A DNA stretch of 64,000 nucleotides from Kofleriaceae bacterium. GTDB lineage: Bacteria; Myxococcota_A; Polyangia; Haliangiales; Haliangiaceae. Positions 32,840 to 41,534 of the stretch are shown here, piece by piece (the first letter of the stretch is position 1; each line of letters starts with the position of its first letter). Position numbers and translations under genes: made by a program. The stretch covers positions 54,518-118,517 of the forward strand of contig JAGPCO010000001.1 in assembly GCA_018058095.1 (NCBI GenBank). Reading direction: 5' to 3'. The notes below the pieces were generated by a model. The model was not told the origin of the DNA and ran no database searches. It saw only the letters and a program-made list of their open reading frames with translations.

Positions 32840-33106
32840 GCGGCCGCGTGCTGCATGGGACGTACCACCAGCAACGCGGCGAGATCATGCGGGGCCGGGC
32901 CCGGGCCGCCCAGTTCGCGCGAGCAAGCTGCCTGGCCGGGTCGAGCGGACAGGTGATGTCATCCCCGGATCGTAGGCCGCATCACCAGGAATTCACGGCG
33001 GGCCGGCCCGGGCCGCCAGATCCTCGATCTTCGGGTTGCACCGCTGTTGTACGGTGCCTCGGCTGCCGCTCCGATGGGCGACGGTCCGAGCCAAGCGAGG
33101 TCAATG

Positions 33107-35398
33107 ATGTCCACTGCCCTTCCGTTCTGGCCGCCCGCGGGGCCCATCGACCTGGCTCGGCACGATCTGCCTCACCCGGCCGCGGACACCGAGTGGTGGT
33201 ACGTCAACAGCCACCTGGTGGCCGAGGACGGGCGCACCTTCTCGCTGTTCGCCGCCTTCTTCCGCATCATCGAGGCGCGCGACGAGGCGACCGGCGCGCC
33301 CAGCTACGCCCACTCGATGACCTGGGCGCTCAGCGACGTGGCCGGGCAGCGTTACCTGGCCGAGTCGCGCGTCGACAGCCGGGCCCCCGAGCTCGGGCAG
33401 GAGCGCATCAAGAACGGGCGCGGCGCCAAGGACGACCGGCTCAACCGCGCCATGCTCGAGGTGCTCGAGCAGGGCCTCATCCCGGTGCCCGACCGGGTGT
33501 TCGACGGCGCGGTGTCGGTCCCGGCCGACCGGCTCGACCTCGACTACGCCGGCGCGCGCTTCACCCGCCGGCCCGACGGCAGCTACCACCTCCACCTCGA
33601 CAACCCGCGCGACGGCAGCGGGTGCGACCTGGTGTTCACCCCGCGCAAGCCGGCGACCCGCCACGGCGACGACGGCGTGGTGCGCGGCACCGGCGGCGAG
33701 CAGATGTTCTACTACTTCGTGCCGCGCTGCGCGGTGACCGGCTCGGTCACCGTCGACGGCGTGGCGCTGCCGGTGGCGACCGCGAGCAGCGCGGGCTGGT
33801 ACGACCACGAGTTCGGCGGCTACGTGGCCGAGAAGGCGACGCCGGCGCCGGCGCTCACCCACGGCAGCCGCACCGGCGAGGCGCCGCTCGGCGAGGGCGC
33901 CGGCGTGCGCAACCTGGGCTGGAACTGGACCGCGGTCCAGCTCGACGACGGCACCGATCTGTCGGCCTACGAGATCGTCGACGTCGACAGTCGCGACACC
34001 GTCGGCAAGTGGCTCATCGTCGTCGACGCCGACGGCCAGCGGCGCGAGGTGCGCGACGTGGTGTTCGAACCGGGCACGACCTGGACCAGCGCCCGCACGT
34101 TCCACGCCTACCCGGTGCAGTGGCGGGTGCGCGCGCCGTCGATCGGGCTCGACCTCACCGTCGACGCCGCCTTCGCCGACCAGGAGCTGATCACCGTCAT
34201 CTCCAAGCCAGCGTTCTGGGAGGGCCGGTGCCAGGCCCGCGGCACCCTGGGCGGACGGGTGGTGGCCGGCGCGGCGTACATCGAGCGCAGCGGCTTCGAG
34301 GACATCGACGACCTCGACGACTTCTTCTCCGCCGTCGGGGCCCAGGTCCGGCACTCGGTCGGGCAGGTCCTGCCGCGGGACCCCAGCTACGCCGCGCTGC
34401 GCGACCTCATCGCCAGCGAGGAGCTCGACCACTACATGGAGGGCGTCGACCCGACGTCGATGGCGGCCACGCTGATCGCCCCCATCCGCGACATCGTCGA
34501 CCGCGGCGGCAAGTCGTGGCGCTCGTACGCCGCGCTGGCGTGCTGCGACGTGGTCGGCGGCGACTCGCGCAAGTTCGTGCAGTGGCTGGCCATGCCCGAG
34601 CTGATGCACGTCGGCTCGCTCATCGTCGACGACGTGCAGGACCGGTCGACGGTTCGGCGCGGCGGGCCGACCTGTCACGTGGTGTACGGCGAGCCAGTCG
34701 CCATCAACGCCGGCACCGCCGCCTACTTCCTGACCCAGAAGTTGCTCATCTCCGACGAGGTCGACGCCGAGCGCAAGCTGCGCCTGTACGACCTGTACTT
34801 CGCGGCGATGCGAGCCGGCCACGCCGGCCAGGCCATCGACCTCGGCGGCATGGCCGCGCTGATGCCGGCGGTGGTCACCAGCGGCGACGCGACGACCCTG
34901 CAGGCCCGCATCCTGGCCTGCCACCGCCTCAAGACCGCCGCCCCGGCCGGGTGCCTGGCCCGCATGGGCGCGGTCGCCGGTGGTGGCACCGACGCCCAGG
35001 TCGCCGCGGTCGGCGAGTTCTTCGAGGCGCTCGGGCTGGCGTTCCAGATCGTCGACGACGTGCTCAACCTGCGCGGCTTCAAGGGCGACCTCAAGCAGCG
35101 CGGCGAGGACATCCGCAACGGCACCGTGACCCTGCCGGTGGCGGTGGCGATGGGCCGGCTCGACCGCGATCGCCGGGCCTGGTTGTGGAGCACGCTGCAG
35201 AGCAAGCCGAGCGACGAGCGGGTGGTGGCCGAGGCGGTCGAGCTGCTCGAGAGCTGCGGCGCGATCAGCGCGTGCGCCGACCAGGCCCGGGCCATGGTCG
35301 AGGACGGCTGGCAGCGGGCGGCGCCGCTGCTCGAGCCGTCGATCGCGCGGGTGATGCTGCGCGCGTTCGGCTGGTACATCCTCGAGCGGCACTACTAG
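33107..35398 (+). CDS. CrtC/AttH-like lipocalin domain fused to polyprenyl synthase
   Basis: A 763-residue fusion. Residues 1 to about 390 resemble the CrtC/AttH lipocalin-like family (hydroxyneurosporene synthase type): HPAADTEWWYVNSHL, SHRDxx-like GWYDHEFGGY, NLGWNWTAVQLDDGTDLSAYEI, TFHAYPVQWRV. Residues about 400-763 are an all-helical trans-prenyltransferase: first Asp-rich motif LIVDDVQDRSTVRRGGPTCH, second motif FQIVDDVLN where the last Asp is Asn, and a KGDLKQRGEDI segment. It could make a prenyl diphosphate and act on a derived terpenoid, possibly by hydration. ATG at 33107 is 6 bp after GCGAGG. The stop TAG lies in a hairpin repeat. Divergent from the lanthipeptide-like gene. Confidence 0.87.
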   Translation: MSTALPFWPPAGPIDLARHDLPHPAADTEWWYVNSHLVAEDGRTFSLFAAFFRIIEARDEATGAPSYAHSMTWALSDVAGQRYLAESRVDSRAPELGQERIKNGRGAKDDRLNRAMLEVLEQGLIPVPDRVFDGAVSVPADRLDLDYAGARFTRRPDGSYHLHLDNPRDGSGCDLVFTPRKPATRHGDDGVVRGTGGEQMFYYFVPRCAVTGSVTVDGVALPVATASSAGWYDHEFGGYVAEKATPAPALTHGSRTGEAPLGEGAGVRNLGWNWTAVQLDDGTDLSAYEIVDVDSRDTVGKWLIVVDADGQRREVRDVVFEPGTTWTSARTFHAYPVQWRVRAPSIGLDLTVDAAFADQELITVISKPAFWEGRCQARGTLGGRVVAGAAYIERSGFEDIDDLDDFFSAVGAQVRHSVGQVLPRDPSYAALRDLIASEELDHYMEGVDPTSMAATLIAPIRDIVDRGGKSWRSYAALACCDVVGGDSRKFVQWLAMPELMHVGSLIVDDVQDRSTVRRGGPTCHVVYGEPVAINAGTAAYFLTQKLLISDEVDAERKLRLYDLYFAAMRAGHAGQAIDLGGMAALMPAVVTSGDATTLQARILACHRLKTAAPAGCLARMGAVAGGGTDAQVAAVGEFFEALGLAFQIVDDVLNLRGFKGDLKQRGEDIRNGTVTLPVAVAMGRLDRDRRAWLWSTLQSKPSDERVVAEAVELLESCGAISACADQARAMVEDGWQRAAPLLEPSIARVMLRAFGWYILERHY

Positions 35399-35443
35399 CA
35401 GGTCAAGCGACGGCGCTTGGCCCTGCGCCCGTGCCCGTGCCCG
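35395..35443. repeat. Dispersed hairpin repeat plus CCCGTG hexamers
   Basis: CTAGCAGGTCAAGCG-ACGG-CGCTTGGCCCTGC forms a hairpin, followed by CCCGTGCCCGTGCCCGATC, as in the copy at 24361-24443. The first TAG is the stop codon of the fusion gene. It lies between two plus-strand genes, so it may terminate the upstream transcript. Confidence 0.7.
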
Positions 35444-35481
35444 ATCTGAGTGGTCAGGGCCCGTGTTACGACTCCGCTGGC

Positions 35482-37278
35482 ATGAGCACCCCGCGCCTGC
35501 AGCGCTGGCTCGAGCGCCGGTGGGCCCCGGCGGTGATCGTGCTGCTGGCGGTGGTGCTGGCCGCGCCGGCGCTGGGTGGGGACTTCACCGCCGACGATCA
35601 CCTGCACCGGCTGCTGGCCCGGTCCGAGCCGGGGCTGCCCGGGCTGCGGGCGCGCCCGCTCGACCTGTTCGTGTTCGCCGGTGGTGACCCGGCCGACACC
35701 GCGGCGCTGCGCGACGTCGGGGTGTTCCCGTGGTGGACCGACCTCGACGTGCGCCTGGCGTTCTGGCGCCCGCTGTCGTCGCTGACCCACGCCGCCGACG
35801 CCGCGCTGTGGCCCGACGCGCCGGCGCCGATGTTGGCGCACAACCTGGCGTGGATGGCGCTGTCGTCGCTGCTGGTGTGGCTGCTGTACCGGCGCTTCGT
35901 GCCGACGCGGTGGATCGCCGTGCTGGCGCTGGCGCTGTACGCGCTCGACGACGCGCGCGGCCCGGTGGTGGCGTGGATCGCCAACCGCAACGCGCTGGTC
36001 GCCCTGGCCGCCGCGGTGCCGGTGCTGCTCGTGCACGATCGCTGGCGGCGGGACGGCTGGGTGACGGGGCGCTGGCTGGGGCCGGTGCTGCTGCTCCTGG
36101 CCCTCGGCGCCGGCGAGTCGGCGCTGGCCATCGGCGCGTACCTGGTGGCGCACGCGCTGTGGCTCGACCGCGCGGCCTGGCCGGCGCGGGCGCGCGCGCT
36201 GGCGCCGTACCTGGTGGTGGTGGTGGCGTGGCGCGTGGTGTACGGCCTGCTCGGCTACGGCGCGGCCGGGTCGGGCATCTACCTCGACCCGGGCAGCGAC
36301 CCGCTCGGCTTCGCCGCGGTGGCGCTGACCCGGGTGCCGGCCCTGCTGCTCGGCCAGCTCGCGCTGCCGTGGTCGGAGCTGGCGGCGATGTACCCGCTGC
36401 TCGGAGGTGGCGTCGTGGTGGTGATGGCCGTGGTCGCGCTGGTCGTGGTCGGCGCGATCGGGCTGTGCTGTGCGGGCCTGCTGCGGCGCGATCCGGTCAG
36501 CCGCTTCTTCGCCACCGGCATGGTGCTGGCGGTGCTGCCGGTCGCCGCCACCTTCCCGGCCGACCGGCTGCTCGGCTTCGTCGGCCTCGGTGGCGCCGGG
36601 CTGATGGCGCAGCTGCTGGCGGCGGCGCTGACCGACCGCCCGGCGCTGGCGGCGCGACCGGGGTGGCGGCGGGTGATCGTCGGCGCCGCCGCGGTGCTGG
36701 CGGTCGTGCACCTGGTGCTGGCGCCGCTGCTGCTGCCGGTGCGGGCGCGCTCGATCGTCACCCTGGGCGCGGTGCTCGACCGCGCCGACGCCGGCGTGCC
36801 GGCCGGGCCGGAGGTCGCGGCGCAGACGGTCATCCTGGCCAACCCGCCGCTCGACGCCTTCGCCGGCTACCTGCCGGTGATGCGCGCGTCGCGTGGCCAG
36901 GCTCGACCGGCCCACCTGTACTGGCTGGCCAACGCCACCAGCGCGGTGACCCTGACCGGCGTCGACCCGCACACGCTGCGGGTGGCGCCGGCCGGCGGCT
37001 TCCTGCGCCTGCAGGCCGACCAGATGCTGCGGCGGGCCGACCGGCGCTTCTCCGTCGGCGAGCGGGTCGCCCTCAGTGGCCTGACCATGGAGATCGAGGC
37101 GCTCACCACCGACGGCCGACCGGCCACGGTGCTGGCGCGCTTCGCGGTGCCGCTCGACGCGCCCTCGCTGGTGTGGCGGCGGTGGGACCAGACCACCTTC
37201 GCGCCGTTCGTGCCGCCGGCGCCGGGCCAGTCGGTCACGCTGCCCGCCGCCAACCTGTTCGAGGTGATGGCGCGCTGA
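35482..37278 (+). CDS. Polytopic membrane protein (GT-C glycosyltransferase-like)
   Basis: A 598-residue membrane protein with about 10-11 hydrophobic helices between residues 15 and 430, followed by a soluble periplasmic-type domain (about 435-598, beta-rich, GGFLRLQADQML...FSVGERVALSGLTMEIEAL). The first loop carries GGDFTADDHLHRLL, with the paired acidic residues found in the first periplasmic loop of GT-C-type glycosyltransferases and dolichol-phosphate-sugar-dependent enzymes. That suggests lipid-linked sugar transfer, but it is inference. It has its own position after a hairpin repeat, and 83 bp separate it from the fusion gene. Confidence 0.75.
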   Translation: MSTPRLQRWLERRWAPAVIVLLAVVLAAPALGGDFTADDHLHRLLARSEPGLPGLRARPLDLFVFAGGDPADTAALRDVGVFPWWTDLDVRLAFWRPLSSLTHAADAALWPDAPAPMLAHNLAWMALSSLLVWLLYRRFVPTRWIAVLALALYALDDARGPVVAWIANRNALVALAAAVPVLLVHDRWRRDGWVTGRWLGPVLLLLALGAGESALAIGAYLVAHALWLDRAAWPARARALAPYLVVVVAWRVVYGLLGYGAAGSGIYLDPGSDPLGFAAVALTRVPALLLGQLALPWSELAAMYPLLGGGVVVVMAVVALVVVGAIGLCCAGLLRRDPVSRFFATGMVLAVLPVAATFPADRLLGFVGLGGAGLMAQLLAAALTDRPALAARPGWRRVIVGAAAVLAVVHLVLAPLLLPVRARSIVTLGAVLDRADAGVPAGPEVAAQTVILANPPLDAFAGYLPVMRASRGQARPAHLYWLANATSAVTLTGVDPHTLRVAPAGGFLRLQADQMLRRADRRFSVGERVALSGLTMEIEALTTDGRPATVLARFAVPLDAPSLVWRRWDQTTFAPFVPPAPGQSVTLPAANLFEVMAR

Positions 37279-37293
37279 AGGAGCGAGCCAGTG

Positions 37294-37857
37294 TCAGCGG
37301 CCGTGGATCACGGCCAGGCGCAGCAGCAGCGACAGGTCGTGGGTGGCGTCGGGGTCCATCGGCGGCGGCGCGGCGGCGGTCAGCACCATGCCGAGCTCGA
37401 AGCCGGTGGTGTGGCGCTGGCCGATCTCCATCACCATGCCGGTTCCGAGGCGCAGGTCGCGCCGGGCCAGGCGGCCGCCGCGCTCCCACAGCGCGGTGGC
37501 GTGGCCGGCGCCGAGCTCGAGGTAGGCGCCCATGCCGACGCCGAGCTGGCGATCGATCAGGCCGCCCTGCACGCGAGCGGTGGCGCCGAAGCGGTGCAGC
37601 TCGCCCTCGCCGTCGGCGATGATCATGGCCTCGTACTCGCCGCCGAGGTGGATGGCGCCGAGGGCGCGGGCCAGGCCGAGGTGCAGGCCGACCGAGGGGC
37701 CCTCGCGCCCGCCGCCCTGGTAGGCCGAGTCCCAGCCGCCGCCCTCGACGCCGACCGCCATCAGCCAGCGATCGTCGCCGGGGCCGGCCAGCGCCGGCGT
37801 GGAGGTGGGCAGGGTGAGCGCCGCGATGGCTGTCGCAGCGAGGAGGACCGGGCGCAT
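37294..37857 (-). CDS. Secreted small barrel-like protein
   Basis: A 187-residue exported protein with a signal peptide ending ALA before GPGDD. The mature protein shows alternating strands with Gly and aromatic residues (LHLGLARALGAIHLGGEYEAM, LGVGMGAYLELGAGHAT, HTTGFELGMVL, LSLLLRLAVIHGR). This is typical of a small eight-stranded outer-membrane barrel. No Cys residues. It converges with the membrane protein gene (15 bp gap) and lies downstream of the APH-like kinase gene. Confidence 0.72.
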   Translation of the reverse strand: MRPVLLAATAIAALTLPTSTPALAGPGDDRWLMAVGVEGGGWDSAYQGGGREGPSVGLHLGLARALGAIHLGGEYEAMIIADGEGELHRFGATARVQGGLIDRQLGVGMGAYLELGAGHATALWERGGRLARRDLRLGTGMVMEIGQRHTTGFELGMVLTAAAPPPMDPDATHDLSLLLRLAVIHGR

Positions 37858-37975
37858 GGGTCAGGGACGCGGCGACGTCGACGGAATTCATCGACGCGCC
37901 GACGGGCGCGGCGGCGCGGCGTGGTGTGAACGGGCGACGGGTCGCTGTGGCGACGGCGCCACGGCGCGCGGCGCG

Positions 37976-38905
37976 TCAGGTCGGCCACCACGCGTCGGCC
38001 AGCTGCTCGAGGGTGGTGACCCCGGGCGGCGGCGGCACCCGCTCGAGGTACCAGGGCAGGCTCGAGTAGCGGTGCAGCAGCAGATACGCCATGACCTCGC
38101 GCGCGGCCGGCGCGTGGCCGTACCCGGCGACGAAGCGGCGGACCAGGCGCGGCTCGCCGGCGGTGACGAACACGGCGACGGAGGCGAGGTCGTAGCTGGG
38201 CGCGCCGACCATGGCCGGCTCGAAGTCGATCAGGCCGGTCAACCTCGGCCGGCCGGCCGCGTCGACGGCGACGAGGAGGTGCTCGCGCATGAGCTCGGTG
38301 TGCAGCAGCGCGGGCGCGGCCGGCGCCGCCAGCGGGGCGGCGGCGAGGAAGGCCGAGACCTGGTCGAGCCAGGCCGGGGCCAGACCACGCCCGCGCTGGC
38401 GGTCGACGCAGCCGGCGCGCTGGGCGGCGAGGAACGCCGGCCAGTCGGGGCGCGGCACGCCGACGTCGACGGTGGCCGGCGCCAGCGCGTGTAGCGCGGC
38501 GGTGGCGGCGCCGAGCTGCTCGACGAGCGCCTCCTGGTCCGGCGCGGCCAGCTCGGGCCAGGCCTCGTGCAGGCCCCGGCCGCGCAGGCGCGCCATGACG
38601 AGGTAGCGCCAGCCGTCGAGCTCGCCAGCGGCGTATGGGCGCGGGGTCGGGATGGGCAGGCGCGCGTCGACGGCGCGCAGGGCCGCGTGTTCGGCCGCGG
38701 CCGCGGCGGCGTCCCACGGCGGATACAGCTTGACGACGTGTTCGGCGCCAACCGCGAACACCGGCAGCGAGCCCCCGGCGAAGCGTTCACACGGCCCCGC
38801 CACCCCATGACGGGCGGCGACCTCCTGCGCCCCCCTGAGGAGGCGGGGATCGTCGCGGCCGATCGCCGCATAGGCCTCATCCGTCGGCGCGTCAGGCAGG
38901 CGCAT
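37976..38905 (-). CDS. APH/choline kinase-fold protein with altered catalytic motif
   Basis: A 309-residue protein of the aminoglycoside/choline phosphotransferase fold. The N-lobe has FAGGSLPVFAVGAEHVVKLYPP with the ATP-binding Lys, and the hinge follows (WRYLVMARLRGRGLHEAWPEL). The catalytic loop reads LLHTELMREHLLV: the usual HGDxxxxN is H-T-E-x-x-x-x-H, so catalytic Asp is Glu and metal-binding Asn is His. The DFG-equivalent is LIDFEPAMVG. It may phosphorylate a small hydroxyl compound weakly or bind without catalysis. The 118 bp between it and the downstream barrel-like gene show nothing notable. Confidence 0.82.
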   Translation of the reverse strand: MRLPDAPTDEAYAAIGRDDPRLLRGAQEVAARHGVAGPCERFAGGSLPVFAVGAEHVVKLYPPWDAAAAAAEHAALRAVDARLPIPTPRPYAAGELDGWRYLVMARLRGRGLHEAWPELAAPDQEALVEQLGAATAALHALAPATVDVGVPRPDWPAFLAAQRAGCVDRQRGRGLAPAWLDQVSAFLAAAPLAAPAAPALLHTELMREHLLVAVDAAGRPRLTGLIDFEPAMVGAPSYDLASVAVFVTAGEPRLVRRFVAGYGHAPAAREVMAYLLLHRYSSLPWYLERVPPPPGVTTLEQLADAWWPT

Positions 38906-38970
38906 CACCGGCCCGAGCCTACCGCCGGCGGCAACCTTTCCCATCCTTTCAGTCAGTTGCCCACGCGCCT

Positions 38971-39020
38971 GTCCGGCCGTCGCCCACTCCGTCCATCCTC
39001 GTCCGGCCGTCGCCCACTCC
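38971..39020. repeat. 20-bp direct repeat pair, 30-bp period
   Basis: The 20-mer GTCCGGCCGTCGCCCACTCC occurs at 38971-38990 and again at 39001-39020, separated by 10 bp (GTCCATCCTC). Around it lies a pyrimidine-rich stretch with CCTTTC and CCCTCC tracts. It forms the left half of a 296-bp gene-free region between the APH-like gene and the lipoprotein gene. Confidence 0.7.
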
Positions 39021-39105
39021 CGGACACCCTCCCTCCAATCCTTTCGCCCCTTTCCCCCACGCCATGCCCCTCGTGCCTGTTCCCGAGCAGGTCCCGTGCA
39101 GGTCG

Positions 39106-39162
39106 GCACGACCAGTCCCTTGGGGCACGACCAGTCCCTTGGGGCACGACCAGTCCCTTGGG
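39106..39162. repeat. 19-bp tandem repeat, three copies
   Basis: GCACGACCAGTCCCTTGGG is repeated three times head to tail without mismatch (39106-39124, 39125-39143, 39144-39162). It lies 40-95 bp upstream of the GTG start of the lipoprotein gene. The unit has no internal dyad long enough for a hairpin. It could be a regulator-binding array or a slipped repeat. Confidence 0.85.
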
Positions 39163-39201
39163 ACGATGCCGCTGGGCAGCCCCGAGCGGGTACACTGGGC
39201 T

Positions 39202-40419
39202 GTGCGCTTCCTGGCAGGTCGTTCATGCGCCGCGTGGCGGGCAGGTGCGGCGCTGGCGGCCGCGCTGACGGCGACCGGGTGCCGGATCGGCTTCGACCTC
39301 ACCGGTGGATCGGGCGCCGACGGCGCAGCGGGTGATGGGCGGCCGTCCCCGGCCGATGCGTCGAGGAGCCCCGACGCCACACCGCTGGTCGCGCCCGCGG
39401 CCGAGGTCACCGGGTTCACGCCGACGACCGGGCCGGGCGCGCTGGTCGGGCTGGTCGCGATCGGCATGGCCGAGGGTGGCGCCGACGACGGCTGGGCCAC
39501 CGCGTTCCTCGGCCCGGGCGCCAGCGTCCTGTGGGGCGCCCGGTTCTCCTCGACCTTCACCCCCGCCACCGCCGCGCCTCACCACACCACCCCGTCCGAC
39601 GACCAGGGCTACACCGAGGTCAGCCTGGCCTGGGATGGCGCCCACGTCGTCGCCGCGCTCAACCGCCCGATCGACGGCGGCACCTACCTCAAGGTCCTGA
39701 GCAACGCGATGGACGGGTTCCCCTACATCGTCCTCGCCGGCAACGAGCGTCCGGCGCTACCGGCGTTCGCGCGCGCCGGGGCGCGGATGTTCGGGCTCAC
39801 CTACCAGGGCGACGTCGCCACCGCGCGGTTCCTCGACCCGTCGACCGGCCAGCACGACACGGCCCAGCCCACCCTCGCGCTGCCGCCGGCCGGGGCGACC
39901 ATCGTCGCCGCGTCCACCGGGGCCGCCGCCGGCGCCGGCCTCGTCGCCGCCGAGCTGGCCGACGGCTCGTGCCTGCTCGCGGCGGTGTTCTCGACGGCGT
40001 CGGTGACGACCGCCCGGATCGCGCCGCCGTGTGCGGCGCCGGCGGTGGCCGCGCTGGGTGGGACCTGGGACGGCAACCAGGCGGTCGTGTTGTATCGCAC
40101 TGGTGGCGAGGTGCTGGCCCGCTGGCTGCGGGTCGACGGCGCCAACCAGGCGCTGGTGCTGTCGTCGACGGTGGTCGCGCTGACCAGCACGCTCGGCCCG
40201 GTCCGTCTGGTCGAGACGGACCAGCTCGCCGCCCTCTGGCTCGACGGCGACGCGCTGCGTGGTGCCGTCATCCCGGTCGACCCGAGCGCACCACTCACAC
40301 CCCTCGTCGTGAGCGGCCTGCCCGCGGCCGCACCCTCGGCGTGGACCGCGGCCGCGCTCGGCCCGACTCGGGCCGTGCTCGCCACCTACGGCGACGCCCT
40401 GTGGACCGCCACCTGGTGA
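39202..40419 (+). CDS. Beta-propeller-like lipoprotein
   Basis: A 405-residue lipoprotein. From the GTG at 39202 the signal ends in lipobox ALTATGC, followed by RIGFDLTGG and an Asp/Ala/Pro linker (DGRPSPADASRSPDAT). The mature domain has repeated four-strand-like units, as in beta-propellers (SLAWDGAHVVAALNRPI, LAGNERPALPAFARAG, ALGGTWDGNQAVVLYRTGG, AALWLDGDALRGAVI). A start at ATG 39166 would add 12 residues before the signal and is less natural. Upstream TACACT resembles a -10 box. Function unknown. Confidence 0.78.
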   Translation: MRFLAGRSCAAWRAGAALAAALTATGCRIGFDLTGGSGADGAAGDGRPSPADASRSPDATPLVAPAAEVTGFTPTTGPGALVGLVAIGMAEGGADDGWATAFLGPGASVLWGARFSSTFTPATAAPHHTTPSDDQGYTEVSLAWDGAHVVAALNRPIDGGTYLKVLSNAMDGFPYIVLAGNERPALPAFARAGARMFGLTYQGDVATARFLDPSTGQHDTAQPTLALPPAGATIVAASTGAAAGAGLVAAELADGSCLLAAVFSTASVTTARIAPPCAAPAVAALGGTWDGNQAVVLYRTGGEVLARWLRVDGANQALVLSSTVVALTSTLGPVRLVETDQLAALWLDGDALRGAVIPVDPSAPLTPLVVSGLPAAAPSAWTAAALGPTRAVLATYGDALWTATW

Positions 40420-40500
40420 GCAGGCGCGCCCGCCGCTCAGGAGTAGCAAGGTCCACGACCACGACGACGACCACGTCGACGTTCAGGGACACCCCTGGCA

Positions 40501-40612
40501 GACTGCTGAGAAAGCAGCCTGCTAGTCATTTTCGGTCTCGCAGCCTGCTGAAAACACGGAGCCCGTCCCGTCGGCAGGAGCCGTCGGCACGGGTTTTTCA
40601 GCAGCCTGCTAG
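40501..40612. repeat. Dispersed hairpin repeat, full copy
   Basis: A 112-bp element with at least two hairpins (GCAGCCTGCTAG...and AGCAGCCTGCTAG ends) and a central block CGCAGCCTGCTGAAAACACGGAGCCC... About 40 bases of the centre are identical to the reverse complement of 44200-44313. It occupies most of the 189-bp gap before the membrane protein gene, and its terminal CTAG gives that gene's TAG stop. Confidence 0.85.
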
Positions 40613-41349
40613 GGCAGCCACGACGGCGCCGCCTGGCCCGCCAGGGCCTGCGCCAGCGTGCCGACCGCGACCGTGGTCCACAGCGCCGCACCGACGGCGA
40701 GCCCGGCCCAGCGCAGGCGAGACCCCAGCGGCATCCGCTCGAGCGCCAGCGCCAGCAGCGGCAAGGCCTGCAGCCCGTGCAGCGCGAAGAAGTGCGGGAC
40801 ACGCAGGTCGCCCGCGCCGACGGCGTGGCTGCCGCGCCCGCCCATGGCGAAGCCCGACACCGCGACCAGGAGCAGCAGCCACAGGCCGAGGCGCACCGCG
40901 GTGGCCACCAGCGGCGACCAGACCAGCGGCCGCACCGTGGCCAGCAGGGCGAGGGCGAGCAGCGCGACCACGCCGACGACGATCGCCCCGGCCATGACCC
41001 GCCACAGCACGGCGTCGAGCGGCGTCGCCAGGTTGAAGTGCGACGCCCGCCCGCGCACGGCCTGGGCGACGATGATCACCATCTCGACCACCATGGAGGC
41101 CACCACGGTCCAGGCGATGGCCGCGCGCGCGCCGTCGGCGCCGGCCAGCCCGCGCAGCACCACGGCGACGCTGCCAAGCAGGACGGCGATCGACAGCGCG
41201 AACCGCAGCGGCTTGACCGCCGGGTGGACGCCGTCGATCGGCGTGGCCGAGGTCGCCAGCCAGCCGAGGCAGGCGAGCGCGGCCACGGCGTGAGCCAGGG
41301 CCACCAGCACCAGCGCTGCGAGCCAGGGTCGAGCGGTCAGCGGCTCCAT
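40609..41349 (-). CDS. Seven-helix membrane protein of unknown function
   Basis: A 246-residue integral membrane protein with about seven hydrophobic helices. Recognisable polar segments in the loops include PIDGVHPAVKPLRF after helix 1, GRASHFNLATPLDAVLWRV (His and Asn in a membrane-proximal turn), and RVPHFFALHGLQALPLL (paired His). The spaced His residues in or near helices could hold a metal or haem. No enzyme family recognised with certainty. The stop codon is provided by a dispersed repeat. Confidence 0.75.
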   Translation of the reverse strand: MEPLTARPWLAALVLVALAHAVAALACLGWLATSATPIDGVHPAVKPLRFALSIAVLLGSVAVVLRGLAGADGARAAIAWTVVASMVVEMVIIVAQAVRGRASHFNLATPLDAVLWRVMAGAIVVGVVALLALALLATVRPLVWSPLVATAVRLGLWLLLLVAVSGFAMGGRGSHAVGAGDLRVPHFFALHGLQALPLLALALERMPLGSRLRWAGLAVGAALWTTVAVGTLAQALAGQAAPSWLP

Positions 41350-41534
41350 CGTCCCGCGGTCTAGCGTGCGCCGGCCGGGTCGGCACGCCCGCCGGTCAAC
41401 GTTCGTCGAGCCGGCCGGCCAGCTCGATCAGCGGGAACGAGCCGCCGGCCTCGTCGGGAGTCAGCTTGGTCACGGCGATGACTCCGTCGAGGACATCGAG
41501 CCGGCGAGCCTCGCCAAGCAGGCCGTCGACGCGA

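Noticed and set aside
32710-35481. A very long open plus-strand frame leading into the membrane protein gene at 35482
   Set aside because: It is an alternative frame of the CrtC-like/polyprenyl synthase gene. Its translation is Arg/Ala/Pro/Gly-rich without domains, as expected in a very GC-rich genome.
39106-39162. Possible mini-CRISPR from the three 19-bp repeats
   Set aside because: Units are head to tail with no spacers, and no cas genes are present.
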